Shown: positions 47,057-61,249 of the stretch, one piece after another | Position numbering within the stretch: the stretch's first letter is position 1 | Layout: each line of letters begins with the position of its first letter | Assembly (NCBI GenBank): GCA_963682055.1 | Contig: OY821744.1 | Coordinates: forward strand, 25,706,967-25,770,966 | Direction of reading: 5' to 3' | DNA from: Primula veris | Lineage: Eukaryota; Streptophyta; Magnoliopsida; Ericales; Primulaceae | Length of the DNA stretch: 64,000 nt | Translations under genes and position numbers: made by a program | Notes under the pieces: generated by a model | What the model saw: the letters and a program-made list of their open reading frames with translations, nothing else | Database searches by the model: none | What the model was told of the DNA's origin: nothing

Positions 47057-48010
47057 TGAATTTACTTTGTTGTTTGATTCATTCTTTTGTTTCGGTTCGA
47101 AATATTTTGTTGATGTAATGTTGTTAACTTTTACACATTTTAGGAAGAAGCAGTGGGATGTGACACGCTTGATTCTTCATTGTAATGATTCCCCCTCAAA
47201 GGGATGGGGGAATGAATATTTTGTTTAGTATTATAATAATCTTGTCACTTTATTGTTTAAATCGCCATGTGGAATATGAATAATGTTTAAAGCAAAATAA
47301 ATTTTTCTAGCTGTTCGATGGCTCTTCCACTTAGTTCTTCTGAATTTCAAATAGTATTCAAAATCCTCTGTTTATCTGGTAGTTTTCTTTCCCTTATTAA
47401 GAGAAAAGTAAGCATACAATCAACAGCTTATTGTTTTACATATTCTTAATGAGACGAGGGTTTAGCCTTACTTGTTAATCCGACCAGATTTCTTGCATAT
47501 AAACCCCAGCAAAGTCTGCAATAAAAACATAAAACAAAGTAATGATCACTGAGATTATCGTTGAAAAATATAGCCTTAATGAGGATTTGCCTATATAGTC
47601 TTTGATTTTTCCTGCAATATTGCTCATAATACAACAATCACTATGTAATCAGGAAAAACAGGGAAATCGACTACTACTTCGATGGTGCAAACATTATCTC
47701 TCTTTCTTAAAGCATATGTGTAAAACATACGAAGACTTTCCTAGAATAAAATGAATGATTTAGTGCCACAAACGCTTGTCATCGTCAAGAAAGCCAAAGT
47801 ACAATTGGCATCGTTTTGTCATCTCACATCTCAAAATTTATTATCGATTACATTTTAATTGAACATTATCATTGAAGGGCTTTTTGGAAAATTAATAAAT
47901 AGTGTAGTTAAATTTTATTAATTCCCTTCAACGTTTTTGCCAAAGTGAAAATATTTTGATTTCAACAATTAACTGCTTTCCTAACCTGGTCCTCTTTCTC
48001 TCTCTATGCT
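47057..48010. other. Glycosyltransferase 3' UTR and intergenic DNA
   Basis: The 3' UTR probably covers the first 200-300 bases. No gene or defined repeat was seen beyond it. Confidence 0.5.
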
Positions 48011-48178
48011 CACTACAAAAATGACAGGATGTTGTGATTATTATGGTAAAGTGAGTCTATCTAAATTTAGCAACAGTTTAACAACATAATCTATTGTTGT
48101 TGTGTACGTTGCTAAATTTAACAACACTCATTTTAACAACATACATTCCGATGCTATCCTGACATTTTCTTATATTGC
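48011..48178. mobile_element. CACTA-like MITE (168 bp)
   Basis: The left end CACTACAAAAATGACAGGAT matches the right end on the opposite strand, CAATATAAGAAAATGTCAGG(AT), allowing a small gap. The interior carries inverted GCTAAATTTAGC-type and GTTGTTAAA/TTTAACAAC segments. The CACTACAAAAA start is the hallmark of plant CACTA (EnSpm) elements. The 3-bp target duplication is not preserved. Confidence 0.6.
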
Positions 48179-50540
48179 ATTTATTTAAACCACTCTTCCT
48201 ATTAGCTAGATTTTCATATCAGGAATTTCTTCAAGCCATATCTGCCATCGAAAGTTGATATAGCAACAAGAGATGATATTTAAAAACAGTTGATAGAGAA
48301 AATATAATCTTATTCACTGAACTGTTTTTGTCTAACAAATTTCAATCAGGGATTCTGTTTTCCCCCCTCTCCACCTGTAGGCAATTTCTCTCGGCGGTGT
48401 TTCATATTTTTCATTGCTGGTCAGGGTTGTAGAATTAAAACAAATTCGGTATATGGTATAGAAATTTAGCCTTAGATTAGAGGGAAATATCTCTCTACTA
48501 TGCAGAATCGTTACTAGCACCTGCAATTTCCCCTTTCGTCATATCCGCCTTTCAACGCTAGTTTTTTTTTAACAGAAAAATATAGTGCTACTCGCCTGAA
48601 GAAAGATATATCAAATGTATTCTTTCTTTTTCCAACTTTTCCTTAATAAACGGCCGTTGCAGCATTTTCTTTCTTATCATTTCTTTGCGATGTGTGAATA
48701 TATTTCAACTTTTCAAGCAGATAGATGTGACGTGAAACATGTACTGAACTAGTTTACCTTTTCTTTCCAAACTCATTTGCCTTCATTATTGAACTTTTCT
48801 ATTCTGTAGGAAAAATAACACCAGAATTTGAAAAGAAACATTATCAATCATTTTCATCTATAATTTTGTTGTTCTCCTTTTCATTCTGATGATTACTTTC
48901 GGAACATGTCCCTTTTTCGTACAAATATTTCTGCCAAATGCTTATGACTCACGAGTCCAGATTCATTTTCAACTGTTTCACAAAAATTCAAAAACTAAAT
49001 TTAACTGATATACTTTATCAAATAGTTGTGCTTTCATATGATCAAGTGTAGTTAAACTTTGGGATATAACATCTAGCTCCAGCCTCCACTATAAGCATAT
49101 GATATTTGAGATTTAATTCTCTGTAAGTATACATCTTTAATACGACTTTTGATTGTAAGGTCATTGTTGCAATAGAAGCACTTGAACCAACTACAACATG
49201 AGTTGTACTTGTTTGGTGATGTTACTAAGAAATTAAAACCAAGACTGGTGATAGAGTGAGATTAAAGTTTATAATTCTCTCACCAAACACCAATTTGTAT
49301 TCACAAGTCACTTGTTAGGTTCTTGCTTGAATTAGCAGATACCTCAAGTGGTCCTCTTTGTGTCCCAATTAATGAAAGAAATCAGAGATATTCATTCCCT
49401 CATTCATCACTTCAACAATAAGCTGCTTTCAAAAATATTACTTATTTAGTTTCGTTTTGACATATGTTAAATTTTAAGGTACCTAGACCAAATACAGCAT
49501 TTAGCATGCCTAATTAAAAGACACCTAATCTAATCTTCTAAGTAAGTACCATTTGTTAAATTTCTAGCACCTATTTTATTCATTATACAGTACAACATCG
49601 AACGTTTTTATAATTTCTCCATTAAATACTTCCATTAGTAAGCATTAGTTGTTTGCTTATAACTTTAATAGTAAAAAATCAAACCAGAGCAAAAAGATCC
49701 GGATCAATAAGTTGGCATGATACTCATATTCCGGTCATAATTTTGACATGGTGGGTAAGAAAACCACTAATTCGTACTGTTTCATATGGTGTACACTTCG
49801 AAAAACTTATTTTCTGAGAATTAATAGTAAAATTTGAGTTTATTCAATAACAGTTTGATTGGCCTTCTGAGGCATAATGAAACAAAACGACGGAACAAAA
49901 CTTTGCTGATGTCATGTAAGTTTACTAAAAAGTTCATTTACCTTCATTTACATGAGACGAACGCTTAACGAACCACGTAATATCAAACAGAGTCAAACCG
50001 ATTACTTATCATCATTTTTTATATATGTGATTAACAGCTAATATCTATATTTTACATAAATTTAATGTATTGTATATTTATAATATACAAACCATCTCTT
50101 GCAAATTGTACAAATAATACAATTGAGTTTTATTTTGGGTATAAATAGTTATATTTGGTGTAAATTTTACGCTCAACTTTTTTCCCCTTCAAGCTCTAAA
50201 CCAACGAATCAAGCCAAATCGACCGCTCCGATTTCAAGTATTTTTCGGTACAAACGACCAAACCTACGTTTTCGTCAAAAACCAGACGGAATCCTTATAT
50301 CATGTTATGCTATTGTCATCCAAATTTTTAACTCAAAAACCTTATCTGATGATATGGCGGATTAGGTGTACCGATCATATATTAAATGAAATTATTTTTT
50401 AAAATAACAAACAAAACGATTAATCTAGTTAATCTGTTACATAAATGGATAATGTTTTTTCGTTAAAAATTTAATGATAAATTTTTTTCCATATCACATT
50501 TCAAAATTAAATAAGGTACGAGTTATTTTTTAATTTTTCC
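48179..50540. other. AT-rich intergenic DNA
   Basis: No supported gene. Short frames at 48332-48526 and 50099-50365 lack similarity or splice context. Confidence 0.5.
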
Positions 50541-51753
50541 ATGTTTGCTTGGATTGAAGTTAAGTTTCTCTCTCTCTCTCTCTCTCTCTCTTTAAGAGAT
50601 GGCGCGCACCCAATGAGAGAGAGCTATCTCCTTCTTCCCTTCTCTCTCTCTCTCTCTCTTTCTCTCTCTACATTCTCTCTCTACTTCGTTTCCTTCTGTT
50701 TTCCAACCCTATTTGAGGTGTGTGCTTCTTTTTATCTCATTTTTGCGTGTTATAAAAACTACGAGGGTTTTAAACTACTTTCTAATTTGATTTATATTGA
50801 GTTTTATCCAACTTAGGGTTTGAATATAAGTTTTGAGGTATTTCTCAATTGATTGTGTTTTTCAGTAGAAACCATTTAAATAGTTGTATGACTATTGCTA
50901 GATAATTAGCATTTGCAGTGTGGTACAATTTTAATTTGTTTTTAATTTTGTTATGTGGTGTGTTAGATGTCTGGTACTAATAGAGACTTTAATTTGTTTT
51001 ATTGGGAATTAATATGCAAAACTGACTTGGTTCATTTTGATATTGTTTTACCAAAAATTAGTTTTTTATTTTTAGTGTGGAAATTTCATTTTTTTATTGT
51101 TTTAATTAACACTAGCAGTGTGGTACATTTCTTATTTTTTTATTGTTTAAATTAGCATTAGCAGTAGCAATCAGATACTATACAAACCTGACTAGTTTAC
51201 TTTTTAATTGTTTTACCAAAAATTAGTTTTATATTTATAATGTGGAAATGTCATTTTGATACTTACATGACCCTGAGATGTAAATTTTCACCATAAATGT
51301 GCGTCAGGAAGCAGGCACTATTGGAAAATTAGCTTTAACAGTGTGTTATTACTCAGCTCCTTAAAAAGCGAAATCTTAGCTAAAGCGTTTTTGCAAGAGC
51401 TACGCTTAAAGTGTAAAAATCATAAGCTTTTAGCGGCCTAAAAAGCGGAATAGCGGGCTTTTTAAGTTTTTTTTAGCTTCGAGTCGAGTTTATATCGAGA
51501 TTTGAATCGAGCTTTTTTTACTAAGAAGCGTGCTTTTTAAAACAATGGACTTATACTCCATATATTTTATTTTATTTTGTTAAGTAGAACCTTATCAGTG
51601 TGTAAGATGGGTGGTACCAACAAAAAGACTTGAAATGCTTATGTTAAGGAAGTATAATCTGAAACTCGCTAGTCGCTAGTTCCCTCTTATTTATTTTTTT
51701 CCCAAGAAATAGTTTGATATTTTTGGCTGATTTTATGAATATGGATAGGTAGA
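50541..51753 (+). promoter_or_regulatory. CT-rich leader and probable 5' UTR intron of the UXT-like gene
   Basis: Two long CT microsatellites (about 50566-50591 and 50640-50670) separated by GGCGCGC sit where a 5' UTR would be expected, about 1.1 kb before the ATG at 51754. CT/GA tracts are typical of plant leaders and of binding by BBR/BPC GAGA factors. A 5'-UTR intron is likely because the intervening sequence is AT-rich. A patch at 51340-51540 rich in AAGCG and AGCTTTT words may be an old repeat. Confidence 0.45.
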
Positions 51754-54700
51754 ATGGGAGAAATGTCAGGAATGCAGTTGGGAGTGATGGGGGCATTATT
51801 TCTATCAGTGGCTTCATCTGTATCTATAGTTATCTGCAACAAAGCCTTGATGAGCAATCTTGGCTTTCCGTTCGGTATTTTCCCTCTTTTTACCACTGTC
51901 AAATGTCGTACATAAAGTTAACTTTCTTCACTATTCGCCAAATCAGATTTTTGTAAATTTATGTGATATTACATTCGTTTACTAAAATATGCTGGTGGAT
52001 TATACGAATGATTTTTATTGGTATTAAACCTTATTTGAGGTGTTAATGAACTAGAAATGTTAGTCGTAAAGTAAAAATGACGGTTTGTAAGTTTGAGTGG
52101 CAGTGTCACAAATTTAACTATTGTCGTAGGTGTTTTTCTTTCAACATATGGAGACAAGAGCTTGACAATGAGTTGAGATATGTAATTATTATTTGGAGTT
52201 ATCAGCACTCTTAGAATTGTCTATCATGCTTATTTGTTGCATTTTGAAAAGTTAGTTTATCTTTGTGTATTTCTTAACTTGGAAAACATGATTGGTGAAA
52301 TTAACTAAATATAGAAACCCTTAACCATTTTCAGATCACAGATCACTTTCCTTAGGTAACTAGTTGAGTAGTAGGTACAGCATCATTATCAGTAAGTGTA
52401 AAAAAATTATTTGAATAGGGACCCATGTTTCTTGCTACTTGAGAAAACCTTGAGTAATAAATTCAATAGTTTATGACAAAAGTGTTGAATCATAAACAAT
52501 CTGGAAGTAAGATCAGTAATTAACAGAGTATAGTACTGATCCATGATTAACTAATACTGTAATGATTGGAAAGTTAGAGAAATTTATTTTCTGTAGTCAT
52601 TACTGTAGCTCATAATCCCCAAATGAGTTCTGTAAAAATTGCAATTTCATACATCAGAAAATGCTGGTTACATGTTACTCAATTGGGGAAACCTACTTAT
52701 TCTTACCTTTGTTCCTTCTGGTGCGAACTTGTCCATTTTACGAAAAGCACGAATAAAAGGTTCATATAGGTTGAGAAAAGGTTACTTAACTTTATTTCTG
52801 GTATGTTTAACATGTATAAACAGAATGCTGGTAATATTTGTTCATACAAAGTACACTTTCCAGAACTGTATATGTACACATCAGAAAAATTGGCACTTAC
52901 ATCGAATATCATGTTTCATTAGTTTGTACTCGTATTTCACAACAGCTTCGAACCCACATAATTGCACTTTAGTTCCTAATTCCTATTATTTGGCTAGTTA
53001 TGCAAGTGGATTGAAATAAGGAGTAGAAATACCGGCCTTTAAAACTCTATTTATATTATTTACTCTATAATGTGGTCCATGGTATAATATGTAATTACTC
53101 TTCTTTTTTCAGCTACCACACTGACTAGTTGGCATCTGATGGTAACATATTGCACATTACACCTTGCACATCGCCTCAAATTTTTTGAGAACAAGCCCAT
53201 TGATTTGAAGACTGTTATTCTTTTCGGAATTTTAAATGGAATCTCCATTGGTTTTCTTAATTTGAGCTTGGGATTTAACTCCATTGGCTTCTATCAGGTG
53301 CAATTTCTCTAGCCTCGAACTTGTTTTAACTAATTAATCAGATGTGCTCAAAGGGACAACCATGTAATTTGACTTATTTAAAAAGAAAAAAAAACTGAGT
53401 TCATTATATGAAACTTTTGGCTTTCTCGAAATTAATTTAAAAAAAAAACTCATTCTTCAACCTACCTGAGCAAATACATTGCAGAATATAAGAGAAAAAA
53501 CAGATAGCTTGATCTCTAAAGCTGCATTTGTAGAAAAAGGACTAATCCATACAGCAAACTGAAGATGAATCAGCAACAAATGCAGATGAATCAAAAGAAA
53601 CAGTAAAAGTATAAGTTAGTAAACCCTATAAAAAACCAAATTATGTGATCTTTGTATTTAGCTCTAGAAATTAAACCAATCAGTATGGGAACAGTGGAGA
53701 GTATTTGTTGTATGTGAATTCATATAAAGCTATTGAAAATAAATAGATCGATTCTTTGTTTTTATTCCCCGTATCTAAATTTATATATTGCAGATGACAA
53801 AGCTTGCAATTATACCTTTCACAGTACTAGTAGAGACCATTTTCTTGAACAAGCAATTCAGGTAACAGCAATCATAAATATTTATGCATACATAGAATTA
53901 TATAACTTGAACATTTAATAAGTATTTGTTTCTGATTAAGTCGATGAAGAATCACCAATTATATTATATGAATAAATATTCCTTAGCATGCCCAATGGTC
54001 TGTCTATACAGTGTATAATTTTATTTTCAGTATTTTCTACAATTTCCCTATAATTTCTTTCTAACCACTCATGATGCGAATGTATACTCATTTTTTTCTA
54101 TTTTTTCCCAATACATTGCCTTATTTGTTGCAGCCAAAAGATAAAGTTGTCTCTCTTACTTTTACTACTTGGAGTTGGAATCGCTTCAATCACTGACCTC
54201 CAGCTCAATCTTGTTGGCTCAATTCTCTCTCTTCTAGCTATCATCACAACTTGTGTTGGTCAAATTGTATCCTTCTTATCATTTTTTGCTGTTTATTGGC
54301 GAATTTTACCATAGGGAGTCAATCTAACATTACATGGTATAGAACAAGATAAGTCTCATTGTTTAAGAAAATTTCATTTCAAATCTTGACGGCTTCTTCA
54401 CAAGTACTTGTCAAGAGTTATTCAAAATGGTTTTTTTTTTTGTTTCTCCTGTCCACGTCCTTCTTTTTATTATTAACAGAAAGTATGTTTCCTATGTTAT
54501 ATAAAATTAAATTTCCAGTGTCTTCAACTTTATAACCTTCCCAGGCATATATTTCTTAGCTTGAAAAGAAGCTCTTAACTAGGTATGGACAGCATAGTCA
54601 AGTTTTATAACAAAACAAGGGAAGAGTTCAATGTTTGCCTATAAACTGGAGAGCATTTGGTTGACCAGATTAACATTTTTTTATGGCTTGGCTATAAAAG

Positions 54701-56506
54701 TTTTGAGCTCATTGAACCAATTTTTATTTTTTCTCAAACTCAAATAGGCTATAGCTTATATTTATAGAAGATGCCAACAAACAAGGCCGTAGAGACTAGT
54801 TTTATGCAATTTATAGTTGTGTGATCCATAAGCGAAACACCCTGATGATGTGGACATAGTAGTTAAATACACACACTATCACTTTCACATTATTTAGTTT
54901 CCCTTAACTTATTGGGTTTATTTAGCTGACCAACACAATACAGAAGAAGCTGAATGTAACCTCAACTCAGTTGTTGTATCAATCTGCCCCATACCAAGCG
55001 GCCATTTTATTCGTCTCGGGGCCTATGGTGGATCAATTGCTCACCAAGCAAAATGTCTTTGCTTTTAAATATTCTCCAATTGTCTTGGTAATTCTCTCCT
55101 TTTTCTTGTCAATATTTTTCACATATTGTTCTTGTATTGGGAAAGTGAGAAATGCTAGTCACACTGCTGCACAGCTGACATGGCTTCCCATATGGAATAA
55201 GAAATGATTACTATGTATACCTTGTTGATACAAACACCAGTACATACGCATTTAGTTTATCTAAAAATGTCAATTATGGTTGAGGATTAGGTGTGAATTA
55301 TGCTCAAATAATAAACAGCTATGGATATGAAAATTTGTGTATATAGTCCATCTAAGAAATAGAGAAGACTTACCAGAGTTTACTTCAAATAATTGAAAAC
55401 GTATGTGTTTTTTCAATAGTGTGTTTTTTCATCCTCTTATAGGTAAAACATTCGAAACACATACACTATTCTACATATTCTCGAGATATTTTTACTTGCT
55501 CAGGAATAAAAAAGAATTATTCTGAATGCAGCAAAGAGTTGCCCATTAAATAAGTAGCTATCATGTGTCACTATCTATACTCGGTAATGTAACTTGTACC
55601 AATAATAGACGTTTACCTTTGATAAATTGCAGGGTTTTATAATCTTATCATGCTTGATAGCTGTATCAGTGAACTTCAGTACATTTTTGGTCATTGGCAA
55701 AACATCCCCTGTGACATACCAAGTGCTGGGCCATCTAAAAACATGCCTTGTTCTTGCATTTGGTTATACACTATTACATGACCCATTCACATCTCGGAAC
55801 ATTATTGGTATATTAATTGCAATTCTTGGGATGGTGTTGTATTCATACTTTTGCACCCATGAGAGTAAGAAGAAACAGCCCGTAAACGACCTCTCAGCCA
55901 TCTCACAGGTACAATTTTCTGACAACCAAAATATTATCGTGTTTTCATTATCAATGCTACAAACACAATTTTGGATACTTGTAATGAGAGAATATGGCAT
56001 ATATTGTGCTACACGCATATTGGCATTTTGAAATTCTCTTCCTTGAAATGAATAAGATTAGGTTGAAGGTGGTAGGGCCCAAAAATCTACGAAATTTCAT
56101 TCAAAATAGTATTTAAATAAATAACTACGCTCAAGGTGCTACACTGATCAAGGCCTAAGGGGGAATGATTCCTAGCACAATATGTCAATTATGTTGATTC
56201 TTAGAAACCTTCAAAACTTTTGCGGGAACATGTGCATAACTTGTGAAGTAGTTTATAAAATCTCGTATGTTGCGACTTGTTTATGAGTAGAAAACACCAT
56301 AGTATAACCTCTTTTATTTTCCCTTCCTTTCGAGATTAGTATGACAGCTTTAACTTCCAAAAATAAGTATGACACCTTAATTTCATTGTTTTGTGTAATT
56401 TCAGATGAAAGACAGAGAAACAGCAGCACTATTGGGAGGTAAGAACAGCAATCAAGAAAATGGAAGCCATGAGGGTAAAAAATCAGCAAGAGACTCCCTT
56501 GTTTAA
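51754..56506 (+). CDS. Nucleotide-sugar transporter, UXT-like (NST/TPT superfamily), seven coding exons
   Basis: Exons read as 51754-51874, 53113-53297, 53794-53861, 54134-54266, 54926-55087, 55633-55908 and 56405-56506, giving 348 residues. It matches the plant UDP-xylose transporter (UXT) type closely: MGALFLSVASSVSIVICNKA at the start, TTLTSWHLMVTYCTLH, LNLSLGFNSIGFYQMTKLAI, QKIKLSLLLLLLGVGIASI, NTIQKRLNVTSTQLLYQSAP-like, and SPVTYQVLGHLKTCLVLAFG near the end. About ten transmembrane helices are visible. UXT proteins carry UDP-xylose into the Golgi lumen for cell-wall xylan and other glycans. The substrate here is inferred from the family, and a related UDP-sugar is possible. The hydrophilic C-terminal tail is encoded by the last exon. 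Confidence 0.9.
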
Positions 56507-59500
56507 GTGTCTGCAAGAGTATTGTAATGGTTCAAAATTCATTTTTTGGGGGAAGACATTTTTGTGTAATATTTTGAAAATAAAAGCAATATACAGTATA
56601 GAGATTCACTAGTTTACTGGGTATATATGTCAATATTCACACTGTATTTGTTCTTTTGAAATTTAGTTCCTAATTCTATATAAACCACCTAAAACAAGGG
56701 TGGTAACATTATGTGCAGTCATGCCACAAGCGATGTTAGACGCGATAATCTCAGCCATTGATTATCATCAGTGTTTTAAATTACCCTGTATTAATCTAAT
56801 GAGTTCCTAGCAGAGTAGTGGACATTTTGCACGATCTATTCTAATGATTACGTCCATGAAAACGGTAGAATTTCAATTTCAGTATTGATCTTTACTTGTG
56901 GTTTATTTCCATATTCATAACTAGAGTTGTTTCATAACGGTAAGAACCTATATGTCCGTAAAGAAATATCATAGTAAATAAAGAGAGTTAATCACACATC
57001 GCATAAATGTGAGTACATATATAGTAAAAGTTACCCATGCTTGCGTGTGAGAGTGAAACGCGTAATGGCATAAATCTTGTAATATATTTTATTTTAAACA
57101 TAATATTCAGACTTGATATTATTTATTATAATTATGCAGGTTAAAACGAATTGTTAATTAATTTAAGCTACATCTATAATTAGAAAAATATAGTAAATAC
57201 AAATTGTTGATAAATTTGATTAGATATATTGGTAATTATTAAAACATAGTGAGGGTATTTTTGAAAAAATTGAGCAAATTTGGACAGACTCATTTCTCTT
57301 GAGTTGGATTATTATAATAGAATGATAAGTTAATCAACAAGACGTTTTAAAGTCATGCGGTACAAGAAGCGGGAGCGAAATATGACCAAAACGGGTAATA
57401 CTGTTGGTATAAAGGAACAGTGACGGTTCAGCCGAAGTGATGGCCGTTACAATAACCGGTTTTAAGATTTCTTGTCCTGCTTGATATTAATGGATTCTCC
57501 ATATAACTGTAATTATATTTGTTCGGGTCAAGATCTCAAGCAAGTAGCGGTGAAAATTTGAAATTCATCCTTTGATTTGCTAACTTGTGTCGTTGAGCAT
57601 GCTTCGCTCACCCATCCGAGCGTACCGGTCATTGCCCATAGTCAGAAGCAGGACATCATTGTGACAAGGGCTTGCTATCGCAACAGCACAATTTTCATAA
57701 ATTAATTTTTTTAGTAGTGTTTTTTAAAATAATGTATATATAATATATTCTAGCAACCATTTAAATATTTTTATTGACAACCGTTTTCAAAATTATATAT
57801 TGTTACCATAATAACATACTATGATTTTTTATATGCTTAACAATCAATTGACGACACTATGACTATGACATTAACGTATGTACCATATTGATACGTGACA
57901 CACGCATATTTTGAAAATTAAACTATAATAATAATAACATATAGTGGTGGTTAGAAATAAAATTTAAAGGAACTTTTGGTAGTTTGTGTGCAAAGTAAGT
58001 ATAATGAAATTATGCATATATTTGGTTGTTCGTATATATTTATGCAAAGTGATTACATGTAAACTTGTGTATTTAATAGTATAAATTTGGTTTTTCTGGT
58101 TTTTAATATTTTATACCTTTGTTTATTTATATTTTCCTTTAAATAGCTATGTTTCTTTATTTTACCTTTTTGTACCTTTGTTTTTTTATACTATTCCTCT
58201 TTTTTCTTTAATTTTTATTTATTTTAACTTGGTTTTTAATTTTTATAATATTTTTGGTTAAATTTCAAATCTGAAACTTTCGGCACGTGACTTTGCATGG
58301 CTTTATTGTTGCGGATTTTTATTGAGAGTTTGGAAAAAAAAAATGTTAAAATTGACCCCAAAAAATAATAATTAGAAACCGGATACAAAAAATAATAATT
58401 AAGAAATCAGAGTAAAAAAATGTATAAAATTCCGCTTTTCTGGTCTTTACACTTTGAAAAATATTATTACCTCTATTTTTGCTAGCCCAAACATTTTGTG
58501 GTGGTTCCACCCTTGCCCATAGTGCTCAATCGCTTTGGGAGGAATGGTTCGTCGGCGAGGGATGGGTTGGCTTGGAGTTGGACATTGTGAAAGCCGACGG
58601 AATCTTAGTTAACTAAATTGAATCTTCAGAAAGACGAATGAACAAGTATTAGTGTATTTATCGAATCTAAGTCTTCGTACTTTTCTATTCAAACCGAACC
58701 TAACCTGCAAAATGTTAGCATTGAGGTTGAGACTTTAAATGACCATCGCGAGCTGATTCATAACTTAGAAGGTAGTCATTGCGAAGGAAAGTTAGAAAGA
58801 GAAAATACTCTAAGAATAAAGTATTGAAACCCACATTTGGAATTTACCATCTCTTTGCATGGGCATGCGTTCGTTCACTTATGAGCATTCATATCAGTTC
58901 ACTTATATCACCAATTTACCTTAAATATGATGAGATTGTTCTAAAATTGTATACGCATTAGTTTTAGTTTTCTTATCAATTACTTTAAATATACATGAAG
59001 TCAAATATCTCTCAAATATAAGGGATCAAGATGTTCTCTTATAATTAAAATAATAATTTATCTCTCTTAATTTTCTCTTATTCTTTCTCATTTATTTGTA
59101 CTTTTCACATATAAATTAATAAAATAACAAAAATATGAATTGTATAGTTGTGATGGAGATATTTATAAAAAAAGCTGATAATTTGTATAAAGCAAAACGT
59201 TTCCTTATAAGTTGTCAAAATGTACTTTTTATTTTAAATACGATAAAATTTGTAACTTATTTAATGTGGTTACTCTAGTAAATTAATTTGGGTTGAAAAA
59301 AATTGATATAAATATATTAAAATATAGTAATAGTTAGTTATGATAATAAATTTGATAGTAAAGCTGAAAAATGTATAAAGTTAAACTGTTATCCTAAAAA
59401 TATAAAAGTGATGTTGATTCTATTAAATATAAGAAAATGTGTAAGTAAACTGATGGTGCGTTTGTAAATGACAAGTTACAAGTTAAAGATTTTTAAAATA

Positions 59501-60119
59501 TGCAGAGTCTTGTTTTGCCTCAAGGCAAGAGCTATTGGATCCCTAATGGATCATTTACTCGTTGTACCACCGTGTAATTAATCCCTATAATTTAATGGAC
59601 TAACCAGTTCTAGTTAGGTAATCGTACCCTTAAATAGCCCAGTGCATGAATTCACGATTCGGCACGGATACAACAATTATGTTAACGACAACTAAGTCAC
59701 GAGCCAAACACTAGTTTTTCATAAAGAACTCTACCCGATTTACATCCCTAAACAAAACAAAGCACATCTCCTCACATTATTCCAAATTATAAATTGTGTA
59801 CAGTCTATATTCTAAACAGGACAATAATATCAAAATCGTAGTCTTCAAAAATTGGTCCACATGCTCAAATCAACCGTTATTCAAGGTGACTAATTGACAA
59901 TAATTGAAAATGAAGAAAAAGTAACATGCAAAACAGAAATTAAATATTTTTATAAAAAAAAATAAATTAAAAACAGGTGTCGGTGGATCCACTGTACTAT
60001 GCTCACCAAACAACACCACTTCCACATCTTCTCCATTTCCCCCATCCATTATTTTATTTCCCATTAAATTAAATACTATTTACAAAAATCTAAATAAAGT
60101 AAATAAAACGTTAGCCATT
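56507..60119. other. UXT 3' UTR and AT-rich intergenic DNA
   Basis: The stretch holds no supported gene. Less AT-rich islands at about 57360-57660 and 58490-58620 have no extended frame. CAAGGCAAGAGC- and GGATCC-containing sequence near 59520-59560 has no identified counterpart in the window. Confidence 0.5.
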
Positions 60120-61249
60120 AACCCCAATACCTATTTTTCTCCATTTCTCTCTCTATCTCTCTCTTTTTTGCTACCCAATTACAATTCTTTTCCTTAACAA
60201 CATCAATGTAAGCCCTTTTTTTTTTAATTACTTACCCTTTTTAGGCTTTTAGGGTTTCATTTCATTAGTTTTTTATTTATTTTTTTGGAGCTGATAATTT
60301 GGAGGGAACCCTAAATTTTAACTTTTTTAAAGTAAAACTGTCAATTTTCCCTCTTTTTCTGAAATTAAACATACCCTTTTAAGCTTTGCGGATTTCCCCA
60401 AAATTGTTTCATTTTTAATTGATTATTTTTATTTAACCCATTTTAATTGCATGCACTTTTGTAATTTTCGTCTAATTAGGTTATTAACTTTTTATGAGCT
60501 CATGAGATATTATGAATTCTGTATATGAATTGTTTTTAAGGTTTTTCTCCTAATTTAGCGGTATAATTGTCATTTTTTTTGTAATGTTCTAGATGGTTCC
60601 GTTTCTTTTTATTTATTTAATAATTTACAAATTTTTCGGGTGTGTAAATGATTTTTATGTGGGATTAAATTTAATTATCTCCTTGATGATAGGAGGAAAC
60701 TGCGTGGGAATTTAATAGCTGCTAAATTTGAATTTTGTGCAAATTTTGAGGTTTTAATATTGAATTGATGATGTCATTTTGGTCAATGGGAAGGTTACAA
60801 ATAAGCAATAACACGTCAATATTATAATCCGCTGAATTTAGGGTAATTAGCAACATTTCTATTTTTTGAAATTTTATAGTGGTAAATTAATCACATGTAT
60901 GGCATGATTGTATTTGTTAGATATATAGATTATGTTTATTTATTTATTTAGTTGTATTTGTTTGGATAATAAAGTACTACTTGTTCTTTTAATCCTAAAT
61001 GAAATAAGGATTAGAGAAAAATCTTTTTGTCCTTTCCAAAAAAGTCTCATACTTTGTTATGTAAGTACCGTACGGATAATGTTGTAAACGTATCAAAATC
61101 CAAAATTTAATAAGGTGTTGCTTCTCAATTAAGTTTTGTATGCGTTAAATATAGGAGTTTTGTATATATCAATGGTTTCTATTATACAACAACAATAACA
61201 CCATCTTTAGTCTTTTATATATATGTGCATGTGTCTACAGAACATCAGT
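60120..61249 (+). promoter_or_regulatory. 5' UTR with leader intron of the GATA gene
   Basis: A CT-rich leader (60135-60175) ends in ACATCAAT followed by GTAAGCC (donor at 60208). The acceptor GTCTACAG ends at 61240, nine bases before the ATG at 61250. This predicts a 1.03-kb 5'-UTR intron. It was inferred from splice motifs and the pyrimidine-rich leader. Confidence 0.6.

Noticed and set aside
50541..50816. 91-residue frame over the CT microsatellites
   Set aside because: A Ser/Leu repeat peptide from simple sequence; better explained as a 5' leader.
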